Positions 8,548 to 18,548 of a stretch of 51,284 bases of DNA are shown piece after piece. The notes beneath the pieces were generated by a model. It saw nothing but the letters and a program-made list of their open reading frames with translations, did not search any database and was not told the DNA's origin. The stretch's first letter is position 1, and every line of letters begins with the position of its first letter. The position numbers and the translations under genes were made by a program. The stretch lies in NCBI RefSeq assembly GCF_024704835.1, contig NZ_JAMXBE010000012.1, positions 155,484 to 206,767 on the forward strand, written 5' to 3'. The DNA comes from Parapedobacter tibetensis (GTDB taxonomy: Bacteria; Bacteroidota; Bacteroidia; Sphingobacteriales; Sphingobacteriaceae).

Positions 8548-9603
8548 TTATGTTAATCGGGAAAGGACTTCCTGAATGGAAAAACGGGCGCCGCACACGA
8601 ATTCATCGGCGGCACCATAGTATATCGCAAGCTCATCGCCATCGACCACATGGCCATTGGTAAAGACCACATGGCCGAAAAACCCGCTGACTTCGTAGGG
8701 CGCTGTGGGTACCATGATGGGGTCGGCCGTACGGCCAAGGACCATGGAGGGGTCATTCAGGTCCAGCAACAACGCTCCTAAACAGTAGCGGTGTTGAGTA
8801 TCCGCCCCGTGGTAGATTTCCAGCCAGCCCGCTTCGGTTTTGATCGGAGCTGCACCTGCACCGACCCGTGCACTATCCCAAAAGCCTTTACGGGTGCGTG
8901 CAATGAGTTGGTGGTTGCCCCAGTGCAATCCATCGGGTGACTGGGCTAGCCAGATGTAATTGCCCCCGATATCGACGCTGCTGGGCCGGTGCAAGGCGTA
9001 ATAAAGGCCATTGATGCGTTCCCCGAAGATGGCGCAGTCTTTATTATGTGGGGGGAGTATCATGCCGTGCTGCTCGAAATGTTGCCAGTCGGTGGTGCTG
9101 CGCAGCCCAACCCCTACGCCGTTTGGAGACACGGAAGTAAATGTGAGGTAATACCGGTCGCCTAGTTGAGTCACCCGGCAATCTTCGATGCCAAAAGATT
9201 CCATCAGCCCTTCACCGGTGAGTTTGGGATAGCCCTCGGGTTCGTAAAACCGCACGCCATCGTCACTGCACAACAGGCGCAAGTGCGAGAGGGTGGTCAA
9301 GTAATCGGATCCTCGGTAGTTGATTACCCGGGGATCGCTGAGATCCAAATCCGAGTCATCCGTGGACAAATCGATGATCTCGATATCACCGTTTGCCTTT
9401 AATATGGGAAACGATATGCTTCCCGGCAGCTGGGGCGGCCGCTCGGCTACCCGAACGATGAGCCAGGTTTTTCCTTCATACCGGAACACGCCGGGATTGA
9501 GCAGGCAGGCGATCTCCAACCCCGCTTGGGAGGGTTGGAGGTCTTTTGGAGCCAGTAAAGGGTTTTCGGCGAAACGCCGTGAAATGTCCGTCGTCATCTC
9601 CAT
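8548..9603 (-). CDS. Glycoside hydrolase family 130 phosphorylase (beta-mannoside type)
   Basis: The 351-residue product has no signal peptide, so it is cytoplasmic. GH130 marks are the early NPGVFRYEGKTWLIVRV, the GIEDCRVT segment with the catalytic acid at Asp141, HRPSSVDIGGNYIWLAQSPD, and the terminal YEVSGFFGHVVFTNG and IYYGAADEFV. Characterised GH130 enzymes mostly phosphorolyse beta-1,4- or beta-1,2-mannosides, giving mannose 1-phosphate; a few hydrolyse. Length is typical. The 3-bp gap after the SusD gene and the 9-bp gap to the MFS gene make it part of the SusCD operon. The exact linkage specificity is not deducible. Confidence 0.9.
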   Translation of the reverse strand: MEMTTDISRRFAENPLLAPKDLQPSQAGLEIACLLNPGVFRYEGKTWLIVRVAERPPQLPGSISFPILKANGDIEIIDLSTDDSDLDLSDPRVINYRGSDYLTTLSHLRLLCSDDGVRFYEPEGYPKLTGEGLMESFGIEDCRVTQLGDRYYLTFTSVSPNGVGVGLRSTTDWQHFEQHGMILPPHNKDCAIFGERINGLYYALHRPSSVDIGGNYIWLAQSPDGLHWGNHQLIARTRKGFWDSARVGAGAAPIKTEAGWLEIYHGADTQHRYCLGALLLDLNDPSMVLGRTADPIMVPTAPYEVSGFFGHVVFTNGHVVDGDELAIYYGAADEFVCGARFSIQEVLSRLT

Positions 9604-9606
9604 GGC

Positions 9607-11097
9607 TTAATATCCTGGATTTTGGCTGATCGTACCCGCCGATTTGTCCACTTCGCCCTGTGGGATGGGGTAGAGATAGTTGCGATCCTGGAAATTTTTG
9701 CCCAATGCGGTCAAGACGTCTTTAGCCGTCCCCCAACGGCGAAGATCGTTGAAGCGATGCGATTCCACGCCAAGCTCCACGCGGCGTTCATGCATGAGCC
9801 AGCCTTTGACCTCCTCTTTATTCGTGCTGCCGGTGTTACGGGCAGGGAGAGTGCCTGCCGGTACAGCCGCACCATTGATCGTAGGCGTAGTGCGAGCCCG
9901 CTCCCTGACGTCATTGATCAGCGTTATGGCAGCTGTATATTGACCCAGCTCATTGTGGGCCTCTGCTTTCCATAGGAGCACGTCGGCCCAACGGATGTAG
10001 ATTCGGTTGACCGGGGAATCCTCGTTGCCTTTATAGATGGCCGTGGTAGCACCCAACAGTTTGTATACGTTTTGGGCGACAGGGTCTACGGTATAGGCAA
10101 GCCTTGGATCACTTGCTTCAAAAGCATTCATGAAATTTTGGGTGGGTGCTACAAAGCCCCAATTCTGGATAGCTGTAAGTCCACTCCCCCTTGCCGGAGT
10201 TCTGCTGGATTGGTGGTCGTAGGCAAAGATGACTTCATCGTCGGCAAATTCCTTGGTTACATCAAAACTGTCAAAATAGTTGGCATTAAGGTCGTAATAT
10301 CCGAGGGTTTCGAGCGCATTCACTTTATCAACCACTTCCTGCCATTGGCTATTGTACAGTGCCACTTTGGCCTGCATGGCCAGCACAGCGCCTTTGGATG
10401 CCCGCCATTTGTCGGTATTGTCCGAAAATTTACCGTCGGGCAAAAGGCTAAGCGCCTGACCCAAGTCGGTACGGATCTGCTGCCACACCATTTCTTTCGG
10501 TTCGCGTTTGGCCACTTCGTAAGCTTCCTCAAAGCTGTTGAGTGGTTTGAGCAGCAAGGGTACATCGCCAAAGTTGGTGACGAGATCAAAATAATTGAAA
10601 GCGCGGACAAAATAGGTTTCGCCCAAAAATCTGTTCCGGCGAGATTCACTCATTCCAATTTGCAACATGAGCTCGCTGTTTTCGAGTTGGTTAATCGCGC
10701 CATTAGCCCTTGAGATGCCTTCATAGGCGTAACTCCACACGCCGTTGAAACCGCCGTTATCTGCCGTAAAGTTAAAATTACCAATGTCATCCATCCAGGC
10801 CTGGTCTCCATCCGGATTCCATTTCTTATTGATATCGCCCGAAGTAATATCCTGGATGATGAAGTCGTTACGGATGACCAGTCCATTGTTCCAGTCCCAT
10901 TCGCCAAGGATGTTCAGCGTACTTGATAAGGGTACATAGGCAGAATTTACAGCAGATGTCACCGTATTCACAGAAGGTTGCGTGTTGATCACGTCTTCAT
11001 TAATAAGTCCTATAGGTTCCCTATCCAGATATTTACTACAAGCCGCAAAGCCTATGATGGCCATTATCGGGAATATGATCTTTTTCATCTTCATCAC
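9607..11097 (-). CDS. SusD/RagB family nutrient-binding outer-membrane lipoprotein
   Basis: The 496-residue product has a lipobox (IIGFAAC, Cys near 20) followed by the SusD start motif KYLDREPIG. Characteristic internal segments are AYEGISRANGAINQL and RFLGETYFVRAFNYFDLV. The typical C-terminus contains RIYIRWADVLLWKAEAHNE, HERRVELGVESHRFNDLRRW and YLYPIPQGEVDKSAG. It binds glycans at the cell surface as the lid on the SusC pore. It starts 2 bp after the SusC stop codon. Confidence 0.96.
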   Translation of the reverse strand: MMKMKKIIFPIMAIIGFAACSKYLDREPIGLINEDVINTQPSVNTVTSAVNSAYVPLSSTLNILGEWDWNNGLVIRNDFIIQDITSGDINKKWNPDGDQAWMDDIGNFNFTADNGGFNGVWSYAYEGISRANGAINQLENSELMLQIGMSESRRNRFLGETYFVRAFNYFDLVTNFGDVPLLLKPLNSFEEAYEVAKREPKEMVWQQIRTDLGQALSLLPDGKFSDNTDKWRASKGAVLAMQAKVALYNSQWQEVVDKVNALETLGYYDLNANYFDSFDVTKEFADDEVIFAYDHQSSRTPARGSGLTAIQNWGFVAPTQNFMNAFEASDPRLAYTVDPVAQNVYKLLGATTAIYKGNEDSPVNRIYIRWADVLLWKAEAHNELGQYTAAITLINDVRERARTTPTINGAAVPAGTLPARNTGSTNKEEVKGWLMHERRVELGVESHRFNDLRRWGTAKDVLTALGKNFQDRNYLYPIPQGEVDKSAGTISQNPGY

Positions 11098-11099
11098 AA

Positions 11100-14000
11100 T
11101 TAAAAGGTTACGTTTACACCAAAAAGAAAAGCGCGCGATTGCGGATAGGTACCCATATCCATGAGATCAGTCGATTCAGGATCTAGCCCGCTGTAATTGG
11201 TCACGGTAAATAAATTCTGTCCAGATACATACAGGTGAAGGTTTTGTACCCCCCAGTTGGCTTTCTTCAGCAGTTCGCCGAAGGAATAGCCAATCTCCAC
11301 GTTTTTCAGCCGCAGGTAGGAGGCGTCTTCCACATAGATGCTGGAAATGCGGCTGCTGCCATTGTTGCTGAAACTGACGCGGGGTATGCTATTGGTCGAT
11401 CCTTCGCCGTTCCAGCTACCCAGTACTGCCGTGCTGTGGTTAAAAGGTCGGGTATCATAATCCGTGATCTTTTTGCCATCGTTATACCGGTCTATACCCT
11501 GCACGCCCTGGAACATGAACGATAGATCAATGCCTTTATAATTGGCCGAAAAATTCAGCCCGTAGGTGAGGTCAGGTATCGGGCTGCCAATAAATGTCCG
11601 ATCAAAATCATTGATCATGCCGTCGTTGTTGAGGTCTTTAAAGCGGATGTCGCCCGGTACTTCTACGGCGTTACTAGTGCCAAAAAGGTGTGAACTGACT
11701 TCTGACGCATTCTGGTATATGCCTTCCATAACATAGCCATAATAGGCATCGAGGGGATGACCGGGTGTTATGCGGGAAATCGTATTATCAATGACCGGAA
11801 GGTTAGGATGCAGTGAACGGACTTCGTTAGTCAACGTGGCCAGGTTGGCATTAATGCTGTACTGGAATCCGCCTGCCGTACTATGCCGGTGCGTAATGCC
11901 AAATTCAAAGCCACTGTTGCGCACGTCACCGGCATTTACGGCGGTAGGGCTTACCTGACCAATAAATTGGGGTAAACGGATAGGTAGCAGGATATCTGAG
12001 GTGTTTTTAATAAAATAATCAGCCGTAAAGCTCAGACTATTGTTCCATAGCCCAAAATCAATACCGACATTATGCTGTGTTGTGGATTCCCAACGTAAAT
12101 TGGGATTACCATAACGCGTTCTTTTATATTCCTCTCCGTCTTTGCGGTATAAGGTCACGTAGTCATAGTTTGCCAGCGAGGCCTGGTTGCCCAATTGGCC
12201 GGTGCTGAGACGGAGGCGTAGGTCCGATATCCAATCAGCATCTTCCATAAAGGATTCACGGGAAATATTCCAGCCAGCTGACACGGAAGGGAAATACCCC
12301 CATTTATTATTCTCACCAAAACGTGAGGAGGCATCGGCTCGGAGGTTGGCGGTGAGCATATAGCGTCCGTCATATACATAAGTGGCTGTACCAAAAAGGG
12401 AGAACAACGACCATTCAGATCCTAAACCGCCATTCCATAGATTCAATTCGGAGCCTCCCAGATCTAGATAACGCAGGGCGGGATTTTCATATTCAAACCG
12501 CATCCGGGAGGCGTTGATGGAAGATCCGGAGTTATGGATAAATTCGGTTCCGACCAGTGTGCTGAAATTGTGTTTTTCCGCAAAGGTCTTTTCATAAGAT
12601 AAGGTATTGTTCCAAGTAACGGTAAAATCATCACCCCGGTCTTCATTCAGTGAGTTGGGTCGGTTTTGGCGACCTTGCCCCCGGTCGGGGTCATTTCCCC
12701 CACCGTCGTCGTCCCCGAAATTTCTGTAAAAAGCCTTGTTGTGGTTGAAATTGAGGTCAACACCCACATTCGTCCGAAATTTCAATGAGTTGTCGCCAAG
12801 TATATCCACTTCGGCAAAAACATTTCCGAACGTCTTGAATTGCTTCTGTGTATTATCGGTAAAATAGGCCAGTGCAATTGGATTCTGAGTGTTTTCATAC
12901 TTACTGTTCTGGAAGTTTCCCGGTCCAACGTAAAAGGGCAAGTCAGTAAAAGGGTCATCTGTCGTATATGTGGGATCGGAAGCATCCTTGTAAACAGATA
13001 GCACGGGCGGCCTTAGCAAAGCGTGTCGGATAATGCCCGGCGCATCTCCACGGGAAGACAGCGGATCACGCTGTTCATGGGAAAACTGTAAGTTGGTTCC
13101 CACTTTGATGCGTTTACTGAGCTCGCTGTTTAGGTTCACCCGGAAGTTCAATCGCTGATAACGGTCATTGTCATACACCACGATACCGTCTTGCTTGTAG
13201 TATCCTGCGGAAAGCAGGAACTGGGTCTTTTCGTTGCCTCCACTGGCGGTAACCTGCAGGTTTTGTGAATGTCCCGATTCAAAGAGTTCGTCAAGCCAGT
13301 CGGTATTGGCAAGGTCGGTGCGGCTCTTATCCGCAGTGTAGGGATTGGTGCCGGTATATCCGGCATTGTTCCAAGCCTCTTCCACCTTATTGAGGTATTG
13401 CTGGGTATTGAGCATCGTGGGCAGATTCGTCACCTGTTGTACGCCATTGAAGTAGTTCACGTCAATGGCGGTACGGCCGGCTTTCCCCTTTTTGGTGGTG
13501 ATCAGTACGACACCGGCCGCAGCGCGGGCACCATACATTGCCGCCGCAGAGGCATCTTTCAGAACGCTTATCGTCTCGATTTCCTGCGGATTGACGAAAG
13601 AAAAATTGGTGGAAGGTATCCCATCGATCACGTATAGGGGATTGTTATTGCCGATAGTACCCACCCCACGGATACGTATATCAATGGGGTCGCCTGGGGC
13701 GCCCGTGCTCTGCGTAACCTGAACGCCGGCAACCTGCCCCTGCAGTAGCTGGGCTACATCGGGCACCCGGCGCTTTTCGGCATCGTTCATGTTCACACTG
13801 CCTACTGCACCCGAAATGGTATTCCTTTTCTGTGACGTATAACCCACCACCACGACCTCATCAAGGTCATTGAATGAAGATTCTAGGATGATGGTTAGCG
13901 TGCTCCTACCCGCAAGGGGTATTTCCTGCGTGCTATATCCGATATACGATACGATAAGCGTGGCATCCGTGGAAGCGGAAAGCGAGAAAGCTCCAGCCGC

Positions 14001-14186
14001 ATCGGTACCCGTCTTTTGGGTGCCATTTTTTACTTCTACGGTGGCACCACTTAAGGGGGTGCCATCTGAAGAGGTCACTTTACCCGTGATGGTTTGTTGC
14101 GCAACTGCTGCTAAGGCCGTGCTACAGCCCAGTAGTATCCAAAGGAATAAGCTCCCGATGTTGAATACAAGTTTGATTGGCTTCAT
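11100..14186 (-). CDS. SusC/RagA family TonB-dependent outer-membrane transporter
   Basis: The 1028-residue product has a signal peptide, then a carboxypeptidase-regulatory-like domain (ITGKVTSSDGTPLSGATVEV, residues about 33-110). The SusC TonB-box/plug segment follows (DEVVVVGYTSQKR, then RRVPDVAQLLQGQVAGVQV and PLYVIDGIPS). The rest is a 22-strand barrel ending SRAFLFGVNVTF with the usual C-terminal aromatic. It actively imports oligosaccharide bound by the SusD partner. It is the first gene of the operon; a TACCTTTG -7 box lies about 40 bp upstream. Confidence 0.97.
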   Translation of the reverse strand: MKPIKLVFNIGSLFLWILLGCSTALAAVAQQTITGKVTSSDGTPLSGATVEVKNGTQKTGTDAAGAFSLSASTDATLIVSYIGYSTQEIPLAGRSTLTIILESSFNDLDEVVVVGYTSQKRNTISGAVGSVNMNDAEKRRVPDVAQLLQGQVAGVQVTQSTGAPGDPIDIRIRGVGTIGNNNPLYVIDGIPSTNFSFVNPQEIETISVLKDASAAAMYGARAAAGVVLITTKKGKAGRTAIDVNYFNGVQQVTNLPTMLNTQQYLNKVEEAWNNAGYTGTNPYTADKSRTDLANTDWLDELFESGHSQNLQVTASGGNEKTQFLLSAGYYKQDGIVVYDNDRYQRLNFRVNLNSELSKRIKVGTNLQFSHEQRDPLSSRGDAPGIIRHALLRPPVLSVYKDASDPTYTTDDPFTDLPFYVGPGNFQNSKYENTQNPIALAYFTDNTQKQFKTFGNVFAEVDILGDNSLKFRTNVGVDLNFNHNKAFYRNFGDDDGGGNDPDRGQGRQNRPNSLNEDRGDDFTVTWNNTLSYEKTFAEKHNFSTLVGTEFIHNSGSSINASRMRFEYENPALRYLDLGGSELNLWNGGLGSEWSLFSLFGTATYVYDGRYMLTANLRADASSRFGENNKWGYFPSVSAGWNISRESFMEDADWISDLRLRLSTGQLGNQASLANYDYVTLYRKDGEEYKRTRYGNPNLRWESTTQHNVGIDFGLWNNSLSFTADYFIKNTSDILLPIRLPQFIGQVSPTAVNAGDVRNSGFEFGITHRHSTAGGFQYSINANLATLTNEVRSLHPNLPVIDNTISRITPGHPLDAYYGYVMEGIYQNASEVSSHLFGTSNAVEVPGDIRFKDLNNDGMINDFDRTFIGSPIPDLTYGLNFSANYKGIDLSFMFQGVQGIDRYNDGKKITDYDTRPFNHSTAVLGSWNGEGSTNSIPRVSFSNNGSSRISSIYVEDASYLRLKNVEIGYSFGELLKKANWGVQNLHLYVSGQNLFTVTNYSGLDPESTDLMDMGTYPQSRAFLFGVNVTF

Positions 14187-14224
14187 TGGTTAAAATTTAG
14201 TTAAATATAGTTCAACTGGTAGGA

Positions 14225-14232
14225 CAAAGGTA
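14225..14232 (-). promoter_or_regulatory. -7 promoter box of the SusCD operon
   Basis: On the minus strand the sequence reads TACCTTTG, an exact match to the Bacteroidota -7 consensus TAnnTTTG. It would place the transcription start about 30 nt before the SusC ATG at 14186. No well-spaced -33 TTTG is visible, which fits an activator-dependent promoter. Confidence 0.55.
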
Positions 14233-14263
14233 TCCCATGACGCACCAACGCTACTGCACTATA

Positions 14264-14295
14264 GTTACATTTGAATGTACTGGGGTTACAATTTG
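14264..14295 (-). promoter_or_regulatory. Candidate operator for the hybrid two-component regulator
   Basis: GTTACATTTG (14264) and GTTACAATTTG (14285) are direct repeats with a 21-bp period, upstream of the SusC -7 box by about 31 bp. Two half-sites two helical turns apart is the usual arrangement for AraC-type DNA-binding domains such as the one at the end of the neighbouring HTCS. The assignment is inferred from spacing and position. Confidence 0.4.
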
Positions 14296-14310
14296 CGGTT
14301 TTATAGGCTC

Positions 14311-17300
14311 TTAAACTTGCACATATTGCCGGGAACGGTACTCATTTGGTGAACAATGGTATTGCTTCTTGAATTCACGGAAAAAATAGGATTGATTGTT
14401 GAATCCCGTGCGGTAGAAGATTTCGGCTACCGTAAGTTGAGTGGTGCTGAGTAGCTTGGTCGCATGTTGCAGGCGGATGTGTCGAATGAATTCAGCCGGG
14501 GTCATGCTGCTGATGGTTTTCAGTTTTCGGTAAAGCTGCATTTTGCTTAACGCGAGCGCCTCCTCCAGCATGGAAGCATTGAGCATGGGATTGTCCAACT
14601 GCTGTTCGATCACTTGTACCAAGGCCGATAAGAATTGCCCATGCTCTCGATCGATGCTGGCAGGAATACCACCGATATCCGTTTGTTTGAATAGCTGATG
14701 TAGGCGTTGCTGCTGTTCAAACAAATTTTTTACCCGTATGCGTAGGTGGCTGCTATGGAAAGGTTTGGCGATATAGGCATCTGCACCTACCTCATACCCT
14801 TCCGTGCGTTGCTCCATAGCACCTTTCGCGGATAAGATAATGAAAGGGATATGGCAGGTCGCTGGGGTGTTTTTGACTTTGTTGCATAGCGTCAGGCCAT
14901 CCATGCCAGGCATCATCACATCACTGATGATGAGGTCTGGGGCTTGTTTCTTGATGAAGGCAACGGCCTCCAATCCATCTCCAGCCTCATAGAGCACGTA
15001 CTGGTCTTTCAAAATATCACGCAATAAGTATCGGATCCCTGGTTCATCCTCCACAAGCAGGATGGTTTTTTTATGCGCCTCGGTGAGTGTCTCCAGCATG
15101 GCGATTTTATTATATTCAGTGGTGGCGAGCGCGGGTTCGCTACTGGTCACTGCCGTCATATTCTGGTACAAAAATGAAGGTCTGCTCTGGTTTCCGCCGT
15201 CTGCCGGAAGCTCATTAGGTGCCTGTTGGGCAGGGATGGGAATATCAAACTGGAATGTGATCCACCCTTGGTCTATGCTGGCACTGATATTTCCACCAAG
15301 CAGATTGACCAACTGTTTGGTAAAGGCTAAACCGATTCCCGTGCTGAATCGGTCGGCATTGGTCTTGTTGCCGGTTTGGAATTTAGTGAACATCCGTTCC
15401 AGTTCATCATTCCCCAATTCGCAGCCCGAATTGGCAACGGTGAGTTGCAGCAGCTGTTGATCGGCGTCAAACCGTACGCCCATCATGATATGTTCATGCT
15501 TGCCGGAATGCTTAAACGCATTGGAAAGGAGGTTAAATAGGATTTTCTCGAGTTTGTCGCGGTCGGTCGTGACCGTGAGGCCATCGGGGATCTGCCGTTC
15601 AAATGTGATGCCGAGCTGCTCGCTCAAAGGCACGAACAATTCGGTGAGGTTACCCAGCAGGGCTGAAACGTCTATGGTGTTGTAGTGTGCTTGCAGGTGG
15701 CCAGCTTCTGCCTTGCGAAATTCGAGGAGCTGTTGGACAAGGTAGGTGAGCCGAGATGCCTGTTGGTATAAGATGGATAGTAGATCCGAACGTTTTTTCG
15801 CTGGGCCTTGCTCTTGATCATGGTGTTGGAAGCGTTCAGCTGATCCCATAATGAGGGTAAGCGGTGTTTGCAGTTCGTGTGCGATGTTGGTGAAAAAGTT
15901 GAGCCGCTCTTGATGCAAGGCTTCATCTTTTTCCCTGAGTTTCTGTTCAAGCTTTAGGTGATGCCTGATCTCCAATTTATTTTTGCGGTTTTTGTAGAAT
16001 AGGTAGCCACCAGCGAATAACAGTAATGCATAACCGAGGAAAGCAGGCCAGGTCATCCAGAAATAGGGTTTTACGTGAAGGTGGAAAGCCACTTGCTCGG
16101 TGGTCCACACACCTTCTCCATTTGACCATTTGACGAGTAGTGTGTAGTTGCCCGGAGGGATATTGCTGTAGGATATTTTTCCATTTGTGCCAGCATAATG
16201 CCATATTTTGTCGTGGCCTGCCAATTGCCAAGTGTACTCGCATTTTTCCGCCCGCATGAAACTCAAAGCACGCAGTTCCAGTTCAAAAAAGTTGTCATTG
16301 CGGTGCACGGCGTAGTTTTCGGGGGTTCCACGGTCCGCTCGCAGCACGAGATATCCGTCGGGATTCAGGGGCTTGCCGGCAAACTGGAGGCCGGCCAACA
16401 CCAGGTTGGGTTGGCGTGTATTTTCACGGATATCTTGTGGAAGGAAATAATTGAGACCATAAATCCCCCCAAAATAAAGATAACCCTGCGAGTCTTTCCA
16501 TATGGCCCCATCACTGAATTCATTGCTCTGCAATCCGTCTGTTTCCTGATAATGGGCAATGCTGATATCTGCGGGGTTGATCTTTGCCAACCCCTTGTTG
16601 GTACTCACCCAAATATAACCCATATCATCTTCACTGATGGCATGTATAGTATTGTTGGGCAGCCCATTGGAAGTAGTAAGGCTTTTGAATTGGGGTCGTA
16701 TATGCCGGGTTTCTTCCAGCGAAATCCAGTTGAGGCCATAACTCGTGCCTACCCATAGTCGGTTTTTGCTGTCTTTATATAAGGATAACACATCATTGTT
16801 GGATAGGCTACCTTCATAGGTAAATGCTTTGAATGTCTTTATTTCCCCACTTTTCCGATTGAGCAGGCTGAGTCCGCCATATCGACAAGCTATCCAGAGA
16901 TCGTTGCCGTCACCCGGGCAAATGGCGTAAATGATATCATTGGCCAATCCACCTTCCTCACCGGAATAATTGTACTGTTGGATGAACGTCACTTGGGGGC
17001 GCCCGGAGGAGAGGCGTGAAAAGCGTAGGTGGAGCAATCCAAAGCCACTCGTACCCAACCAGATGGAACCATCAGGGTCTTCCCTGACGGCATATACCGA
17101 ACCAAAGTCGGGGCATTGCGCATGGCCCGGCAGATCTGCCCAGTTGAGAAACTGACTCGTACGCTGGTCATAAAGGCTCAGTCCTTTGCCATCCGTGCCG
17201 ATATACACCAGTTCATTGCTGCCTTGGCGAATGGTATACACCGAATTATTGCTCAGTTCTCCGTTGGCAGTGAGGTGTTTCCATGCGGGGGTTTTTGGAT

Positions 17301-18441
17301 AATCGTGATCGAAATCGGGGACGGAGGAAATGCCTCCGCCCTTGGTGCCGACCCATAGTGAGCCATCTATTTCGCAAATTGCCCGGACTGGTTTGTTTAC
17401 CCCTACATAAGCAGGGGAAAGGCTGGCAAAGGGAATCGTTTGTGGAGCGATTTTCAGGATCCCATTTCCATCTGTCGCAGCCCATAGTAACTGTTCGTTG
17501 CCAACTGACCAAGCAGTGACTTTCATGGTCTCCAGCGGTTCCAGATTGGCTGAGATCGATGCCTGCGGACCGAAATTGGCATTATAAACCAAATATCCTT
17601 GGCCAACCATCGCAACATAGTAATGCTGATTATACCAAGTCATCGCTTTAATGCCATATCCTGTAGATGCGACCGACTTGGGTTTCATCAGGTTCGCCCC
17701 TACCTGATACAGGGTCCCATCCGATGTGCTGAAAAAGAATTGGCCATTGACAAAAAACAAATCTGATATAGACCGGTCTTGCCCATTGTAAACATACACC
17801 GGCTTAAACTGTCGGTCAGACGTATGCTCGAAGGCATGGATCATACCTCGTCCGGATAAGACCCATAGCCGGTTGTGTGCATCAAATAGGATTTTATGGA
17901 TACGCTCTTGCACACCGGTTAAGCTAAGGGAAGCAAAGGTGTCTGCTTGCGCGTCGTAACAGGCTAAACCATGGGCAGCGGTACGGGCAAAGACCATGCC
18001 GCCGGTATCGACGGCAACTTCAAACTCTTGCTCACGAATACGATGCTGTTTGCTTCGCGTGTAAAAATAATGATGGAAACCCCCTGTCTTTTTGCTGTAC
18101 CGTGAAATGCCCTCCATGGTACTGATCCAGATGTTTTTGCGTTGGTCTTCTACGATATGCTGGATGATGTTGCTTCCGATACTTCCTTGGTCTCCATTGT
18201 TGTGGTCGTTATAATTGAAAACATGGAAGCCCTTCCCGTCATAGCGGTTAAGGCCATCCCATGTACCTACCCAAAGCATATCGTCTGAATCCTGAAAAAC
18301 ACAATTGACAGCACTGTTCGACAATCCATTACGGTTGTCTAATTGTTGTAAAATGTATGCTTCCTTTTGTGTATAGGCAGTGATTGGCGATACCAACAAT
18401 AAAAGTAAACCGGCAACGAAACAACGGCAATCGGTTGTCAT
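14311..18441 (-). CDS. Hybrid two-component system regulator (HTCS) of the SusCD locus
   Basis: The 1376-residue product is a one-protein signalling system. A signal peptide (1-23) precedes a periplasmic two-component propeller sensor of about 14 repeats (for example DMLWVGTWDGLNRYDG, GSIWLGTSGFGLLHL, NRLWVGTSYGLNW) to about residue 670. A Y_Y_Y domain near 690-790 and a membrane helix near 800 (MTWPAFLGYALLLFAGGYLF) follow. Next come HisKA with phospho-acceptor His855 (NIAHELQTPL), HATPase with GIGLAFTKQL, a receiver domain with Asp1174 (IISDVMMPGMDG) and an AraC helix-turn-helix in the last 100 residues. It should sense a glycan fragment in the periplasm and activate the divergon-like SusC promoter 124 bp downstream. 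Confidence 0.96.
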   Translation of the reverse strand: MTTDCRCFVAGLLLLLVSPITAYTQKEAYILQQLDNRNGLSNSAVNCVFQDSDDMLWVGTWDGLNRYDGKGFHVFNYNDHNNGDQGSIGSNIIQHIVEDQRKNIWISTMEGISRYSKKTGGFHHYFYTRSKQHRIREQEFEVAVDTGGMVFARTAAHGLACYDAQADTFASLSLTGVQERIHKILFDAHNRLWVLSGRGMIHAFEHTSDRQFKPVYVYNGQDRSISDLFFVNGQFFFSTSDGTLYQVGANLMKPKSVASTGYGIKAMTWYNQHYYVAMVGQGYLVYNANFGPQASISANLEPLETMKVTAWSVGNEQLLWAATDGNGILKIAPQTIPFASLSPAYVGVNKPVRAICEIDGSLWVGTKGGGISSVPDFDHDYPKTPAWKHLTANGELSNNSVYTIRQGSNELVYIGTDGKGLSLYDQRTSQFLNWADLPGHAQCPDFGSVYAVREDPDGSIWLGTSGFGLLHLRFSRLSSGRPQVTFIQQYNYSGEEGGLANDIIYAICPGDGNDLWIACRYGGLSLLNRKSGEIKTFKAFTYEGSLSNNDVLSLYKDSKNRLWVGTSYGLNWISLEETRHIRPQFKSLTTSNGLPNNTIHAISEDDMGYIWVSTNKGLAKINPADISIAHYQETDGLQSNEFSDGAIWKDSQGYLYFGGIYGLNYFLPQDIRENTRQPNLVLAGLQFAGKPLNPDGYLVLRADRGTPENYAVHRNDNFFELELRALSFMRAEKCEYTWQLAGHDKIWHYAGTNGKISYSNIPPGNYTLLVKWSNGEGVWTTEQVAFHLHVKPYFWMTWPAFLGYALLLFAGGYLFYKNRKNKLEIRHHLKLEQKLREKDEALHQERLNFFTNIAHELQTPLTLIMGSAERFQHHDQEQGPAKKRSDLLSILYQQASRLTYLVQQLLEFRKAEAGHLQAHYNTIDVSALLGNLTELFVPLSEQLGITFERQIPDGLTVTTDRDKLEKILFNLLSNAFKHSGKHEHIMMGVRFDADQQLLQLTVANSGCELGNDELERMFTKFQTGNKTNADRFSTGIGLAFTKQLVNLLGGNISASIDQGWITFQFDIPIPAQQAPNELPADGGNQSRPSFLYQNMTAVTSSEPALATTEYNKIAMLETLTEAHKKTILLVEDEPGIRYLLRDILKDQYVLYEAGDGLEAVAFIKKQAPDLIISDVMMPGMDGLTLCNKVKNTPATCHIPFIILSAKGAMEQRTEGYEVGADAYIAKPFHSSHLRIRVKNLFEQQQRLHQLFKQTDIGGIPASIDREHGQFLSALVQVIEQQLDNPMLNASMLEEALALSKMQLYRKLKTISSMTPAEFIRHIRLQHATKLLSTTQLTVAEIFYRTGFNNQSYFFREFKKQYHCSPNEYRSRQYVQV

Positions 18442-18548
18442 AACTTAGAAGCCTTTAGCCAAATATTTTACTAAAATATGAAGTTTATGGCTATAAAACA
18501 ATTTCTGCCTACGGCTATGACTTTCCTACGTGCTCAATGGTGCACCTT

